Shown piece by piece: positions 1 through 9,808 of a DNA stretch of 64,000 nt. This stretch comes from Sorangium sp025924095 (GTDB taxonomy: Bacteria > Myxococcota_A > Polyangia > Polyangiales > Polyangiaceae), in NCBI RefSeq assembly GCF_051521505.1, contig NZ_CP150356.1:1240001-1304000 (forward strand), in the 5' to 3' direction. The translations under genes were made by a program, and so were the position numbers. The notes below the pieces were generated by a model. That model saw only the letters and a list, made by a program, of their open reading frames with translations. It ran no database searches and was not told where the DNA came from. Every line of letters begins with the position of its first letter. The stretch's first letter is position 1.

Positions 1-3000
1 GCGAGATCGAGCACGTCGTTGATCAGCGTGAGCAGGTGCTCGCCGGACGACTGGATGATCTGCACGGCGCGCAGGTGCCGGGGCGATAGCCCCTCCAGGC
101 GCTGGAGGATCTGCGCGTAGCCCAGGATCCCGCTGAGCGGCGTGCGCAGCTCGTGGCTCATGCTCGCGAGGAAATCGCTCTTGGCGCGGCTCGCCGCGTC
201 GGCCGCCTCCTTGGCCGCCTTGAGCTCGGAGGTGCGCTCCTCGACCAGCTGCTCCAGGCGCTGGTGCGAGCTCGAGAGCTCGCTGTACAGGGCGGCGTTC
301 TCCACGGCGGTCGCCGCCTGGGCGGCAAGGAGCGAGACCACCTGCACCCGCGCCTCGGGGAAGGCGCCCGAGACGCCCGCGTGCTCCAGCACCATCACGC
401 CGAGGAGCCGCCCCTGATGGAGGAGCGGCACGAGCAGCAGCGAGGCCGGGCCGCGGCGCTCGAGGTACGGGTCGTCGTCGAAGCGCCCGTCGCCCCCGTC
501 GCGCCCGAGCACCAGCGGCTCGCGGCTGCGCGCCACGTAGCGCACGACCTCGGCGGGCAGGAGCGCGGAGCTGAGGGCCGGCTCGTCGCGGTGGAGCGTG
601 ATCCGCTCGGGCTCGACGGTGAGCTCCGCGCGCACGACGAGGCGGTCGCCGCGCGAGAGCACGAGCACGGCGCGCTCGGCGCCGGCGTTCTCGGCGAGGA
701 GCCGCATCATGCGCGCGATGAGCGAGTCCGGCTCACGATCGCTGGCCAGCGCCTGGGCGGCCTTGAGCAGCGAGACAACGTCGAGCTGGCTGCCCGCGGA
801 GCCCGGCGCGGTCGCCGTCCTGCGCGACGGGGGCGCCGCGGCGACCGCCGGCTCGGTCCAGCCCGGCTCGGCCCGGCCCGGCTCGGCCACGGAGGTCCGG
901 TCCGGCTCGGCCACGCAGAAGAGCGCGGGGTGCCTGCGGCGCAGGACCGCGGCGGCGGCGGTGGCCTCCCAGCGCAGGTAGGCGCCGTGCGCGTCGCGCA
1001 GGTAGGCGCGCGCCATCCGGGCGCGGCCGCGCCCGAGCAGGTACTCGCCCGCGAGGCGCAGGCCGAGGGCCTCGCCGCTGACGAAGCCCTGCCGGTGGGC
1101 GTGCTCGATGGCCTCGTCGTAGAGGCGCTCGGCGTCCTCGTGCCGCCCCGCGGCCTGCGCCTCCCCGGCCTCGGTGAGCAGGAGGGCGTGGCGGAAGGTC
1201 GCCGGGTTGAACGCCGCCAGCCTGGCGAGCCGCCCGCGCTGGGCGGCGAAGGCGGCGCGGACGTCGCGGTCCTCGTCCGCAGCACCCGGGGCCCCGGCGG
1301 GCGGCAGCGCGGCGCCGAGGATCGTCAGGAGCTCGAGCGCCCAGAGGGCCGGCGGGTTGCACCAGCCGGCCGTCCACTGGGCGCTCGCCTCCGCCCCGAG
1401 CCGCAGCGCCTCGCGATCCTCGCCCAGGTGCACGGCGGCGAACGCGGCGGCGCCGAGCATGATAACCTGCATCATCGCCGAACTGGCCGGGAGCGCGGCG
1501 ATACGGCGGATCGCCGCGCCCGTGTCCGGCTCGTCCGCCTGGGCGAGCAGGTGATGGACGGCGCGGCACACCGGGGCGCTCTGGCCGGCGATGCGGTCCC
1601 TCCAGGGCCCCGCGGGGATCGGGCAGCTCGACAGCCGCGCCCCCGCGGCCATCCGCGCGGCGGGGAGGATGATCTGGCTGACCTCGCTGTGGGTGATGGC
1701 CCCCTCGCGGGCGCCGAGCTCGGGCACATCGCGCCAGCGCTCGTGGACGGCGGCGAGGTCCGGGTGCACGAACTGGCCGGCGAGGTTCCCTGTGTGGAGG
1801 GCGCCGGCGAGGAGCAGGCCTTCGGTCGATTGCGCGGCGTACACAAGCTCGACGCACCGGGCCCCGAGGGGCAGCTCCTGGAGCACGCCCGTGAGCACGA
1901 CCGCGCTCATGCTCAGCCCGTAGGCCGCGCGCGGATACAGCCCGTGCAGGAGGGCGATCTCGGGCATCGCGAAGATCAGGCTCCGCGCGAGGGGCGGCTC
2001 GCTGAGCGCCGCCGCCGTGATGGAGGCCCCGATCAGCTCGCCGGCCACGCGGGCGACCGGATCGGCGCAGCAGGGCAGCGCGCGGAACGACTCCGGGCTC
2101 ATCGCCGCGATCAGGGGGGCGATGCGCGCCGCCTGGGCGGCGAAGAACGCGGCCAGCGCCCCGGGCTCGCGCGGGAACGACCAGCCGAGCTCCGCGAGCG
2201 CGGCGAGCCCGACGCCGAGGCCTTCGGGGTAGCGCCCGGCGACGGTGAGCAGCGGCACCTGCGAGAGCGCCACGCGCCCGCGCGCGACAGCGTCCGCGGC
2301 GCTCTCCCGGCACGCCGCGAACCGCCGCTCGCCCGCCTCGGGTTGCCCGGCGAGCCACTCGGCCTCCGCGAGCGCGAGCAGGATCTCGAAGCGGAGCGCC
2401 CGGGCGTCGTCCGCCGCGGCCGGGGCGTCGTCCGCCGCGGCCGCGGCGTCGCCCAGGAGCTCGCAGGCGGCCCGCAGGAACCGCACCGCCTCGGCGTCGG
2501 CCGAGGCCGCCTTCGCCCGCAGCCCGCCGGCGAGGCAGCGATCGGCCACCCGGCGCCGCTCGGCCGGCTCGGTCAGGCGCTCCGTGGCCCGGAGGTAGTG
2601 GTCGAGGAGCGCGAACAGCTCGGCGTCCCCCCCGTGCTCTGACCAGCGCCGATCGAGCTCGCGCGCGAGCGCGAGGTGGAGGTCGAGGCGCTCGCCGTGC
2701 CCGAGCAGCTCGTACGCGGCCTGCTGCACCCGGTCGTGCACGAACGCGTACGCCTCGCCCTCGCCCTCGCCTGCGGCCACCAGGAGCCCCTCGTGGAGCA
2801 GCGCCTCGGCTGCCCTCCGCACCGCCTCGGCCGGGAGCCCCGCGGCGGCGCTCACCAGGGAGGCCTCGAAGCCCGCTCCCACGCACGCCCCCGCGGCCAG
2901 CGTCCGCCGGGGCTCCTCGGGGAGGCGGCCCATCTTCGCCGTCAAGAGCGCCACGACGTTGTCGGTGACGGCGGTCCGCTCGATGCGCTCCGCCTCCCAC

Positions 3001-4742
3001 CGCCACTTGCCCGTGGCGAGGTCGCGCGAGAGCAGCCGCTGCTCGTGCAGCGCCAGCAGGAACTGCGCCACGAACAGCGGGCTGCCGTCGGTCTTCGCCC
3101 GCACGAGCGAGCACAGGGCCTGCACCTCGTCGCCGGCGCCGTGCAGCATGTCGTCGACCATCCCGACGAGCGCCTCGTCGTCGAGCGGCCCGAGCGCGTG
3201 CACCGCCGCGCGCCGCCCGCTCGCCCGGGTCGCCTCGAGCAGCGCGCGCAGCGGGTGCGCCTCGCCCACCTCGCCGTCGCGGTAGGCCCCGAGCAGCAGG
3301 AGGTGCTTCATCTCCGGGTCGGTCGCGATCGCCTCGAGCAGGGCCAGCGACGGCGCGTCGGCCCACTGGAGGTCGTCGATGAACAGCACGAGCGGGTGCG
3401 CGGCGCTCGCCGTCGCGCGGACGAAGCGCTGCACGGTGAGCTGGAAGCGGTGCTTCGCGTCGGCCGGGCTCACCTCCAGGAGGGCCGGCGGCTCGCCGAG
3501 GATGCGCGCGAGCTCCGGCGCCATGTCGACGAGGATGCGCGCGCTTCTGCCCAGCGCGGCGCGGCAGGTCTCGGCCCAGCCATGGAGCGCCTCCGCGCTG
3601 TCCGAGAGCCTGCGGCGCGCGATGGCGCGGAAGGCCTGCGCGAGCGCCGCGTAGGGGGTGCCGCGCTGGAGCAGGTCGAACTTGCCGGGCGCGAAGAGGC
3701 CCCCGGCGAGGCGCGCCTCCTCGCGCAGCGCCCCGGCGAGCGCCGATTTGCCGACGCCGGACGGCCCCGAGAACAGCGCGAGCTCGGTCTCGCCGCCGCG
3801 CGCGCGCTCGAGCGCCTCCCGGAGCGCCTGCTGCTCCCGCTCCCGGCCGACGAGCCGCGACGGCCTCCGGATGCGGTCCTCCCAGTCGCGCGCGCCGAGC
3901 GGAAACGGCCGGATCGTGCCTGTCTCGCGGAGCTCTTCGAGGGCGCGCTCCAGGTCGCACGCCGCGCCGTCGCCGGTCTGGTAGCGCTGCTCCGGGCTCT
4001 TCTCGAGGAGCCGCATCACGACGGCGCTGACCGCCTCGGGGATCCGGAGCGCCGGCGCGCGCTCGTGCGGCGGCGGCGGCCTCCGGGCGATGTGCGCGTG
4101 GATCAGCGAGAGCTCGTCCGTCTGCTCGAAGGGCAGCTTGCCTGTCAGCATCTGGTAGAGCGTGCTGCCGAGCGCGTAGAGGTCCGCGCGCGCGTCGAGG
4201 CTGCGCTTCATGCGGCCGGTCTGCTCGGGCGCCATGTAGGCGAGCGTCCCGATGACCGCGCCATCGGCGTCGGCGGCGTCGCCGGCCGCCGCCCGCCGCG
4301 TGGCCAGGCCGAAGTCGATGAGCCGCACCTGGGAGCGCGCTGCGTCCACGAGGATGTTCTGCGGATTGACGTCGCGATGGATGATGCCCCGGCGGTGCAG
4401 CTGCCCGAGCAGCCGGGCGAGCGAGGCGCCGAGGCGCAGCACGGTCTCGACCGGCAGGGGCCCGCTCACCAGGGCGAGATCGAGGGAGCAGTCCCCCCAG
4501 CGCTCGAGCACGAGGGCCACCCCGGCGCCGTACGGCACGAGGTCCAGCGCGCGGGCGCTCCCGGGGAGGTTGAGCTCGCGGAGCAGCGCGTGCTCGCTGC
4601 GGAGCCGGTCCACGACCCGGTCGTCCGGCAGCTCGTGGCGCGGGATCTTCAGCACGACGGCGGCCCGGCTGCTCAGGTCGACGCCGGCCACGACCCGCGT
4701 CTCCGCGCCGGTGTACAGCACCTTCCCCAGCCGGTAGTCCAT
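1..4742 (-). CDS. Ser/Thr kinase-AAA ATPase-GAF-histidine kinase giant sensor (3' end off window)
   Basis: About 1580 residues are visible and the frame is open at the left edge. Domains in order: Ser/Thr kinase (about 1-265; ATP lysine in VVLKIP, catalytic HRDVNPQN, DFG); AAA-type ATPase with P-loop GPSGVGKS near 325 and Walker B-like LFIDDLQWAD; a long alpha-helical, TPR-like middle region; GAF (about 1320-1480); coiled coil; and the histidine-kinase dimerisation helix with MSHELRTPL near 1530. The HATPase domain must lie beyond base 1. The start at 4742 (MDYRLGKVL) puts the kinase glycine loop at the N terminus; an ATG at 4752 is in another frame. This tribrid family is common in myxobacteria and cyanobacteria. 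The protein is probably cytoplasmic, because no signal or membrane segment is seen. It is the paralogue of the gene at 25886, which ends in STAS instead. Ligand and partner are unknown. Confidence 0.88.
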   Translation of the reverse strand, partial: MDYRLGKVLYTGAETRVVAGVDLSSRAAVVLKIPRHELPDDRVVDRLRSEHALLRELNLPGSARALDLVPYGAGVALVLERWGDCSLDLALVSGPLPVETVLRLGASLARLLGQLHRRGIIHRDVNPQNILVDAARSQVRLIDFGLATRRAAAGDAADADGAVIGTLAYMAPEQTGRMKRSLDARADLYALGSTLYQMLTGKLPFEQTDELSLIHAHIARRPPPPHERAPALRIPEAVSAVVMRLLEKSPEQRYQTGDGAACDLERALEELRETGTIRPFPLGARDWEDRIRRPSRLVGREREQQALREALERARGGETELALFSGPSGVGKSALAGALREEARLAGGLFAPGKFDLLQRGTPYAALAQAFRAIARRRLSDSAEALHGWAETCRAALGRSARILVDMAPELARILGEPPALLEVSPADAKHRFQLTVQRFVRATASAAHPLVLFIDDLQWADAPSLALLEAIATDPEMKHLLLLGAYRDGEVGEAHPLRALLEATRASGRRAAVHALGPLDDEALVGMVDDMLHGAGDEVQALCSLVRAKTDGSPLFVAQFLLALHEQRLLSRDLATGKWRWEAERIERTAVTDNVVALLTAKMGRLPEEPRRTLAAGACVGAGFEASLVSAAAGLPAEAVRRAAEALLHEGLLVAAGEGEGEAYAFVHDRVQQAAYELLGHGERLDLHLALARELDRRWSEHGGDAELFALLDHYLRATERLTEPAERRRVADRCLAGGLRAKAASADAEAVRFLRAACELLGDAAAAADDAPAAADDARALRFEILLALAEAEWLAGQPEAGERRFAACRESAADAVARGRVALSQVPLLTVAGRYPEGLGVGLAALAELGWSFPREPGALAAFFAAQAARIAPLIAAMSPESFRALPCCADPVARVAGELIGASITAAALSEPPLARSLIFAMPEIALLHGLYPRAAYGLSMSAVVLTGVLQELPLGARCVELVYAAQSTEGLLLAGALHTGNLAGQFVHPDLAAVHERWRDVPELGAREGAITHSEVSQIILPAARMAAGARLSSCPIPAGPWRDRIAGQSAPVCRAVHHLLAQADEPDTGAAIRRIAALPASSAMMQVIMLGAAAFAAVHLGEDREALRLGAEASAQWTAGWCNPPALWALELLTILGAALPPAGAPGAADEDRDVRAAFAAQRGRLARLAAFNPATFRHALLLTEAGEAQAAGRHEDAERLYDEAIEHAHRQGFVSGEALGLRLAGEYLLGRGRARMARAYLRDAHGAYLRWEATAAAAVLRRRHPALFCVAEPDRTSVAEPGRAEPGWTEPAVAAAPPSRRTATAPGSAGSQLDVVSLLKAAQALASDREPDSLIARMMRLLAENAGAERAVLVLSRGDRLVVRAELTVEPERITLHRDEPALSSALLPAEVVRYVARSREPLVLGRDGGDGRFDDDPYLERRGPASLLLVPLLHQGRLLGVMVLEHAGVSGAFPEARVQVVSLLAAQAATAVENAALYSELSSSHQRLEQLVEERTSELKAAKEAADAASRAKSDFLASMSHELRTPLSGILGYAQILQRLEGLSPRHLRAVQIIQSSGEHLLTLINDVLDL

Positions 4743-4993
4743 CGGCATCCATTCATCTTCACCGAAGTCCCGCGCCGTGTGTCGCTTTCCTGCGGCCCAG
4801 GCGAGCATGGACGGCCGGCGGAGCGCTGCTGGAGATTGGCCCTCCACGGTACAGCCTGCCTTCGCCGCCCCGGAGCCCGGGTTTGCAGGTGGAGCGGGCG
4901 TACGGAGCAGCCACGAGATGAACCCGCTCGTCGCTCCGGTAGGCGCCGGAGACCGGTTGAACCATACTCCGCGCCGAGAAGCAGGTGCGTACA

Positions 4994-6634
4994 ATGGACT
5001 TCGACGTCGACTTCGCGATCGTGGGCTCCGGCTTCGGGGGCAGCGTCTCGGCGCTGCGCCTCGCCGAGAAGGGCTACAAGGTCACCGTGCTCGAGTGCGG
5101 CAAGCGCTGGCGCAAGGAGGATTTCCCGAAAACCAACTGGAATGTCCGGAAGTTCCTCTGGGCGCCCAGGCTGCTGTGTTACGGAATCCAGCGGCTGACC
5201 CTGCTCCGCGACACGCTCATCCTCTCGGGCGCGGGCGTCGGCGGCGGCTCGCTGGTCTACGCCAACACCCTCCTCGTGCCACCGCCTGAGGCCTTTGCCA
5301 GCCCGGGCTGGCCCGCCGGCACGAGCTGGCGTGACGAGCTGATGCCCTTCTACGAGACCGCGAAGCGCATGCTCGGTGTGACCCCGAACCCGAAGCTCTG
5401 GCCGGCGGACCATCAGCTCCGGCAGATCGCCGACGAGATGGGCCGCGCGGACAGTTTCCACGTCACCAACGTGGCCGTGCTCTTCGCGAAGGAGGGCGAG
5501 CAGGAGGGGCAGCGCGTGCCCGACCCGTTCTTCGGCGGTGAGGGGCCGGAGCGCGCCACGTGCGTCCACTGCGGCGGCTGCATGGTGGGCTGTCGCTTCG
5601 GCGCCAAGAACACGCTCGATCTCAACTACCTTTACCTGGCGGAGAAGAAGGGTTGCACCATCCAGCCCGAGACGATGGTCACGGCCATCGACGCGCTCCC
5701 GGGCGGCGGCTACGAGCTCACCCTGGAGCGCTCCACCGCGGTGTTCGGCAAGCGGCGACGCACGCTCCGGGCGCGCGGGGTGGTGCTCAGCGCCGGCGTG
5801 CTGGGCACGGTGAAGCTCCTGCTCGAGGCGAGGGCCGAGGGCCGTTTACCGCACCTCTCCGGGCAGCTCGGCAACTACGTGCGCACCAACAGCGAGGTCA
5901 TCCTCGGGGTGACCGCCAGGGACGACCGGGTCGACTACTCCCGGGGCATCGCGATCACGAGCGGCATCTACCCGGACGCGCGCACGCACATCGAGCCGGT
6001 GCGCTACCCGGCCGGCTCCGACGTGATGGGCGCGCTGGGCACGGTGCTCACCGACGACGGGCCCGGGCTGCCGCGCTGGCTGCGCTGGCTCGGCCGGCGG
6101 CTGCTCCACCCCATCGATCTGATCTTCGGGCTCCTGCCGTTCAAGTTCGCGAGGCGCTCCACGATCCTCCTCGTGATGCAGACGGTGGACAACTACATGC
6201 AGCTCGTCTGGAAGCGCGGCGGCATGACCACGCACAGGCCGCCCGACCAGCCGAAGCCCCCGGCGTACATCCCCATCGCCAACGAGGTCGGCAGGCGGCT
6301 CGGCGTGCTGATGGACGGCACCCCGCGCAACGCCATCAACGAGGCCGTGCTCAACGTCCCGACCACCGCGCACATCCTCGGCGGCTGCGCCATCGCCGAC
6401 AGCCCGGAGCGCGGGGTGATCGACCAGCGCAACCAGGTGTTCGGCCACGAGGGCCTGTACGTTGTCGACGGCTCGATGGTGCCCTCGAATCTGGGCGTGA
6501 ACCCGTCGCTCACCATCACCGCCATGGCCGAACGGGCGATGAGCAAGATGCCCCTCCGGCGCGACAACCCTGCTTTCACCGCGTCGTCCCGGGTGCTGGA
6601 GGCGGCGGCGTCCACAGAGCACGTCCACCGCTGA
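4994..6634 (+). CDS. GMC-family FAD oxidoreductase, cholesterol-oxidase-like
   Basis: The protein opens with an FAD-binding Rossmann fold (FAIVGSGFGGSVSALRLAEKG, about residues 5-25). It has the Cys cluster CVHCGGCMVGCRFGAKNTLD near residue 190, characteristic of the ChoD-like branch of GMC oxidoreductases. The C-terminal GMC domain shows HILGGCAIADSPERG and VVDGSMVPSNLGVNPSLTI, which closes over the FAD. The family oxidises hydroxyl groups of sterols or other alcohols; the substrate here cannot be told. There is no signal peptide, so it is probably cytoplasmic. An in-frame GTG lies at 4985, but the ATG at 4994 with GCAGG upstream fits the family start better. It diverges from the giant kinase at 4742. 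Confidence 0.85.
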   Translation: MDFDVDFAIVGSGFGGSVSALRLAEKGYKVTVLECGKRWRKEDFPKTNWNVRKFLWAPRLLCYGIQRLTLLRDTLILSGAGVGGGSLVYANTLLVPPPEAFASPGWPAGTSWRDELMPFYETAKRMLGVTPNPKLWPADHQLRQIADEMGRADSFHVTNVAVLFAKEGEQEGQRVPDPFFGGEGPERATCVHCGGCMVGCRFGAKNTLDLNYLYLAEKKGCTIQPETMVTAIDALPGGGYELTLERSTAVFGKRRRTLRARGVVLSAGVLGTVKLLLEARAEGRLPHLSGQLGNYVRTNSEVILGVTARDDRVDYSRGIAITSGIYPDARTHIEPVRYPAGSDVMGALGTVLTDDGPGLPRWLRWLGRRLLHPIDLIFGLLPFKFARRSTILLVMQTVDNYMQLVWKRGGMTTHRPPDQPKPPAYIPIANEVGRRLGVLMDGTPRNAINEAVLNVPTTAHILGGCAIADSPERGVIDQRNQVFGHEGLYVVDGSMVPSNLGVNPSLTITAMAERAMSKMPLRRDNPAFTASSRVLEAAASTEHVHR

Positions 6635-6786
6635 GCAGGCCTACGGCATGTAAGGAACGCACCGCCAGCAAGGCTTCGCGGACGCGGCGTCGGGCCTGAT
6701 CTCGGATTACATCCTGCTACCTGAGGCGCACGATCTGCGACAACAGCAGTGTTCGGTCGGATGACAACGGACGTAGGCGTGTCATG

Positions 6787-6803
6787 TTGCCTCATCGAGG
6801 CAA
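6787..6803. promoter_or_regulatory. 17-bp perfect inverted repeat upstream of the beta-helix lipoprotein
   Basis: TTGCCTC-atc-GAGGCAA has 7-bp perfect arms. It lies about 67 bp upstream of the GTG at 6870 and just before an AT-rich stretch (tattgtaaaat, about 6830) that could hold the -10 region. A half site GCCTC recurs at about 6808. Its position suggests an operator for the downstream gene, but the binding protein is unknown; it could also be the terminator hairpin of the oxidoreductase gene. Confidence 0.35.
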
Positions 6804-6869
6804 GAATGCCTCACCACGGTATTGTAAAATTCCAGTGGAACTTTGCAAATAGTTGAGGAGGACGCTTCT

Positions 6870-8411
6870 GTGAGAGTTCGAGCCTGCATCACCGGGTTGC
6901 TCCTCGTCGCCGGCTGCACCGGCGAGCTCGGCGGAACGACGGATGGCAGCACGGATTGGGGCCCGGTGGCGCTCCCGCCGCCCGCCAACATCCCTCCGGT
7001 CAACATCGATTGCACCCACGTCGGGAGCGGCAAGGACTACCAGGTCGGCCCCGGCAAGGAGTTCGAGGCGATCGGCGACGTGCCGCTCGAGTCGCTCGTC
7101 GCGGGCGACACGGTGCGCGTCTTCTGGCGCGCCGAGGGGTACCGCGAGAAGATCATGCTCGGCGGCCAGGGGACCGCGGAGCAGCCGATCCGGCTATGCG
7201 GCGTCCCGGGGCCGAACGGCGAGCTGCCGGTGATCGACGGCGAGGACGCCACCACCCGGCCCGAGCTCGATTTCCCCTTCGATGGCCACCAGGTGAGGGG
7301 GCTCATCGTCGTCGGGCACAAGCACGACGACCCGTACGATCTCGAGCCGAGCCACATCACGATCGAGGGGCTCGAGATCAAGAACGCTTCGACCCCCTTC
7401 GGCTTCACCGACAAGGCGGGATCGGCGGCGCCCTACGCGCGCAACGCGGCAGGCGTCTTCGTGGAGCGCGGCGACCACGTGACCGTCCGCGGCTGCGAGG
7501 TGCACGAGAACGCCAACGGCCTCTTCATCGGCACGGCCGGCGGGGACATCCTCACCACGAACGTGCTCATCGAGTCGAACTACATCCACGACAACGGCAG
7601 CCTCTCGGATTACAACGAGCACAACGTCTACAACGAGGCGTCGAACGTCATCTATCAGTTCAACCGCTTCGGCCCCACGCGCGGCGGCAACGGCAACAAC
7701 ATCAAGGAGCGCTCGGCCGGCGTCGTGATCCGGTACAACTGGATCGAGGACGGCGCCCACCTGATCGACCTCGTCGACGCGCAGGAGGCGACCGACTCGG
7801 TCGCGATGCCGTCGTTCCACGAGACCTTCATCTACGGCAACGTGCTCCTGCGCACCGGCTACGGCCCGTCGATGATCCACTATGGCGGGGACAGCGGGCA
7901 GACCGAGTACTACCGGAAGGGCACGCTCCGCTTCTTCGCCAACACCGTCTTCGTCAAGAACGAGACGTACCAGGATTACGAGCGCTCTGCGGTGTTCGAG
8001 GCCTCGACCAACGACGAGCGGATCGACGCGCGCAACAACGTGTTCGCCAGCAGCCACGAGCCGACGTCCCTCCGCGCGGTCACCTTCCTCGGGGACCGCG
8101 ACGACGTGGCGTCCGGGGTCCTCCTCCTCGCCGGGAACTGGGTGAGGCAGGGGTGGACCGCGTTCGACCCGGTGCCGGGCCCGAGGCTGCTCGGGCGGGT
8201 GGACGGCCTGGACAGCTCGATCTTCGGCGTCGACCCGGCGTTCGCCTCGGCGGCATCCCACGATTTCATCCCGTCCACGGGCGCGCCGCTCATCGGCGCC
8301 GGCGCGGCGCTCGACGGCCTCCCCCCGGTCGACCACCAGTACTCGCTGCACCAGCAGGCGGAGCCGCGCAACGACGGCCCGACGCTCACCATCGGCGCGT
8401 TCGCGCAGTAG
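6870..8411 (+). CDS. Secreted lipoprotein with right-handed parallel beta-helix
   Basis: GTG start chosen because GAGGAGG lies 8 bp upstream and the resulting N terminus is a short lipoprotein signal ending LVAGC (lipidated Cys16). An upstream in-frame TTG at 6843 would precede the ribosome site. After a Pro-rich linker the 513-residue protein shows repeated short turns rich in Asn, Val and Ile (HITIEGLEIKNAS, HVTVRGCEVHENANGLFIG, VLIESNYIHDNG, YNRF/YNWIEDG). This is the coil pattern of pectate-lyase-like parallel beta-helix proteins. The fold is used by polysaccharide lyases and hydrolases, so a cell-surface carbohydrate-active role is likely, but no catalytic residues can be assigned. AT-rich DNA and a palindrome precede it. 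Confidence 0.82.
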   Translation: MRVRACITGLLLVAGCTGELGGTTDGSTDWGPVALPPPANIPPVNIDCTHVGSGKDYQVGPGKEFEAIGDVPLESLVAGDTVRVFWRAEGYREKIMLGGQGTAEQPIRLCGVPGPNGELPVIDGEDATTRPELDFPFDGHQVRGLIVVGHKHDDPYDLEPSHITIEGLEIKNASTPFGFTDKAGSAAPYARNAAGVFVERGDHVTVRGCEVHENANGLFIGTAGGDILTTNVLIESNYIHDNGSLSDYNEHNVYNEASNVIYQFNRFGPTRGGNGNNIKERSAGVVIRYNWIEDGAHLIDLVDAQEATDSVAMPSFHETFIYGNVLLRTGYGPSMIHYGGDSGQTEYYRKGTLRFFANTVFVKNETYQDYERSAVFEASTNDERIDARNNVFASSHEPTSLRAVTFLGDRDDVASGVLLLAGNWVRQGWTAFDPVPGPRLLGRVDGLDSSIFGVDPAFASAASHDFIPSTGAPLIGAGAALDGLPPVDHQYSLHQQAEPRNDGPTLTIGAFAQ

Positions 8412-8439
8412 CCACCCGCCGCGGGCGCCGGCGCCTCGC

Positions 8440-9717
8440 TCAGTCGCCGGGGGAGAACACGATCGGATAGACGACCGTGGTCTTCTTCCCGATGCCCGGG
8501 AACGCCAGCGCCCTCGTCGCAGCCACCATGCACTTCTCCAGGGTCGCGTCGCGCAGCGTCGACCTGGCCGTGTCGACCGCGGCGTCGGCCACCGTCCCGT
8601 CGCCCAGGATCGCGAACGTGAGCGGGACCGACCCCGCCGCGGCCGGGCTCCGCGCGACGAGCTCCTCGTAGCAGACCCGGTAGCGGCCGAACGAGCCACG
8701 CACCACGGCCTGGATCTCCGCCGGCTCGAGCTCGCTCGGCAGCGGCACCGCGACCGGCCCCGCGGGCAGCTCCGTCATCGCGGCGAGCGCCTCCTCGACC
8801 GCGGGGAGCTGCGCCTGGCGCGGCGCGGCGATCAGGATCGCGGGCGGCGCCCCGCCGCGCTCGCGCACCGCGATGAGCCCCTCCCCCTTCTCGAGCCGCG
8901 CGACGATGTCCGCCGAGGGCAGCGGCAGCTCCGCGTCGTACCGCGCGGGGATGCGCTGGTTGCCGAGATCGAAGTAGAAGACCGCGAGGCTCGACCCAAG
9001 CAGAGGCCGGGCGGCCGGGATCTGGGCCCAGCCGTCGGTCCCGTACGACAGGTGATGGATCGCCACGTGGTCGTCGCAGCGCGGGCAGGCCTCCTTCCGG
9101 AGCGCGCGGATCGCGGGCGGGAGCGCGAAGGTCCTGAGGCGCTCGCTCACCGGCCGGCTCCCGCCGAACGCGAACACGCGGATCGTGAGCTCCCGGGGAC
9201 CGGACTCCGGCACGGGGAAATACCGCGCGAGCGCGCGGGCGAACGGTGACGCGAGCCTCGCATCGCTCGGCTCCTCCGGCCGCGGCATCTCCTCGCTGCC
9301 GGTCACCAGGAGGCGCAGGCGCCCCTCGGCGGCCTTCTGGAACGACCAGGGCTCGCCGACGGGGTGATCGCCGAGGAGCGACTCCACGGCGGCGATCGCG
9401 GCCTCCCGGTCGCCCTCCGCGTCGAGCACCCGGCTCATCGCGAGCCTCGCCTGATCGCGCTGATCCGGCGCCAGCGCCGGATCGGCGAGCACCTCGGTGA
9501 GCGCCTGCCGCGCGGCGGCGATCTCCCGGCCCGCGTCGAGCCTGCGCTCGGCCTGCTCGATCGCGAGCGAGATGTCGGGGCGCCTGTCGGTGCCCGCGGA
9601 GATCTCGACGCGCACCTCGGCGCCCGGCGCGGCGGTCTCCGGGCCCCCGACGCACGAGGCGAGCGAGAGCAGACCGAGGGGGATGACGGCGGCGGCGCGG
9701 TGATGGATCGTGTTCAT
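8440..9717 (-). CDS. AgmX/PglI C-terminal-domain lipoprotein
   Basis: Start at 9717 (MNTIHHRAAAVIP) gives a lipoprotein signal with LASC and lipidated Cys22; longer starts only add Arg-rich sequence. Residues about 50-120 are helical and TPR-like (AIEQAERRLDAGREIAAAR). The C-terminal 90 residues (IQAVVRGSFGRYRVCYEEL, LTFAILGDGTVADAAV, LEKCMVAATRALAFP) match the AgmX/PglI C-terminal domain, a TonB-C-like module frequent in myxobacterial envelope and gliding-associated proteins, with its usual cysteine pair. It probably sits in the periplasm on a membrane anchor. It is downstream of a two-component pair and may belong to that transcription unit (91-bp gap). Molecular role unknown. Confidence 0.75.
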   Translation of the reverse strand: MNTIHHRAAAVIPLGLLSLASCVGGPETAAPGAEVRVEISAGTDRRPDISLAIEQAERRLDAGREIAAARQALTEVLADPALAPDQRDQARLAMSRVLDAEGDREAAIAAVESLLGDHPVGEPWSFQKAAEGRLRLLVTGSEEMPRPEEPSDARLASPFARALARYFPVPESGPRELTIRVFAFGGSRPVSERLRTFALPPAIRALRKEACPRCDDHVAIHHLSYGTDGWAQIPAARPLLGSSLAVFYFDLGNQRIPARYDAELPLPSADIVARLEKGEGLIAVRERGGAPPAILIAAPRQAQLPAVEEALAAMTELPAGPVAVPLPSELEPAEIQAVVRGSFGRYRVCYEELVARSPAAAGSVPLTFAILGDGTVADAAVDTARSTLRDATLEKCMVAATRALAFPGIGKKTTVVYPIVFSPGD

Positions 9718-9808
9718 GGCGATTCGTGTCCTCCGGCGCGCGGCCCGCTTGCGGCAGCGCGTGAGAGGCATTGTGCGCACGGTCCTTGTTGGCTCCGTCC
9801 TCGCCATG

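Noticed and set aside
733..4752. Minus-strand frame starting at 4752 as the kinase gene
   Set aside because: It is the wrong phase. Its translation is Arg/Pro/Ala-rich, while the phase starting at 4742 shows all kinase and ATPase motifs.
153..5198. Long plus-strand frames opposite the giant kinase at 1-4742
   Set aside because: The minus strand gives an uninterrupted protein with kinase, P-loop, GAF and HisKA motifs; the plus frames have none.
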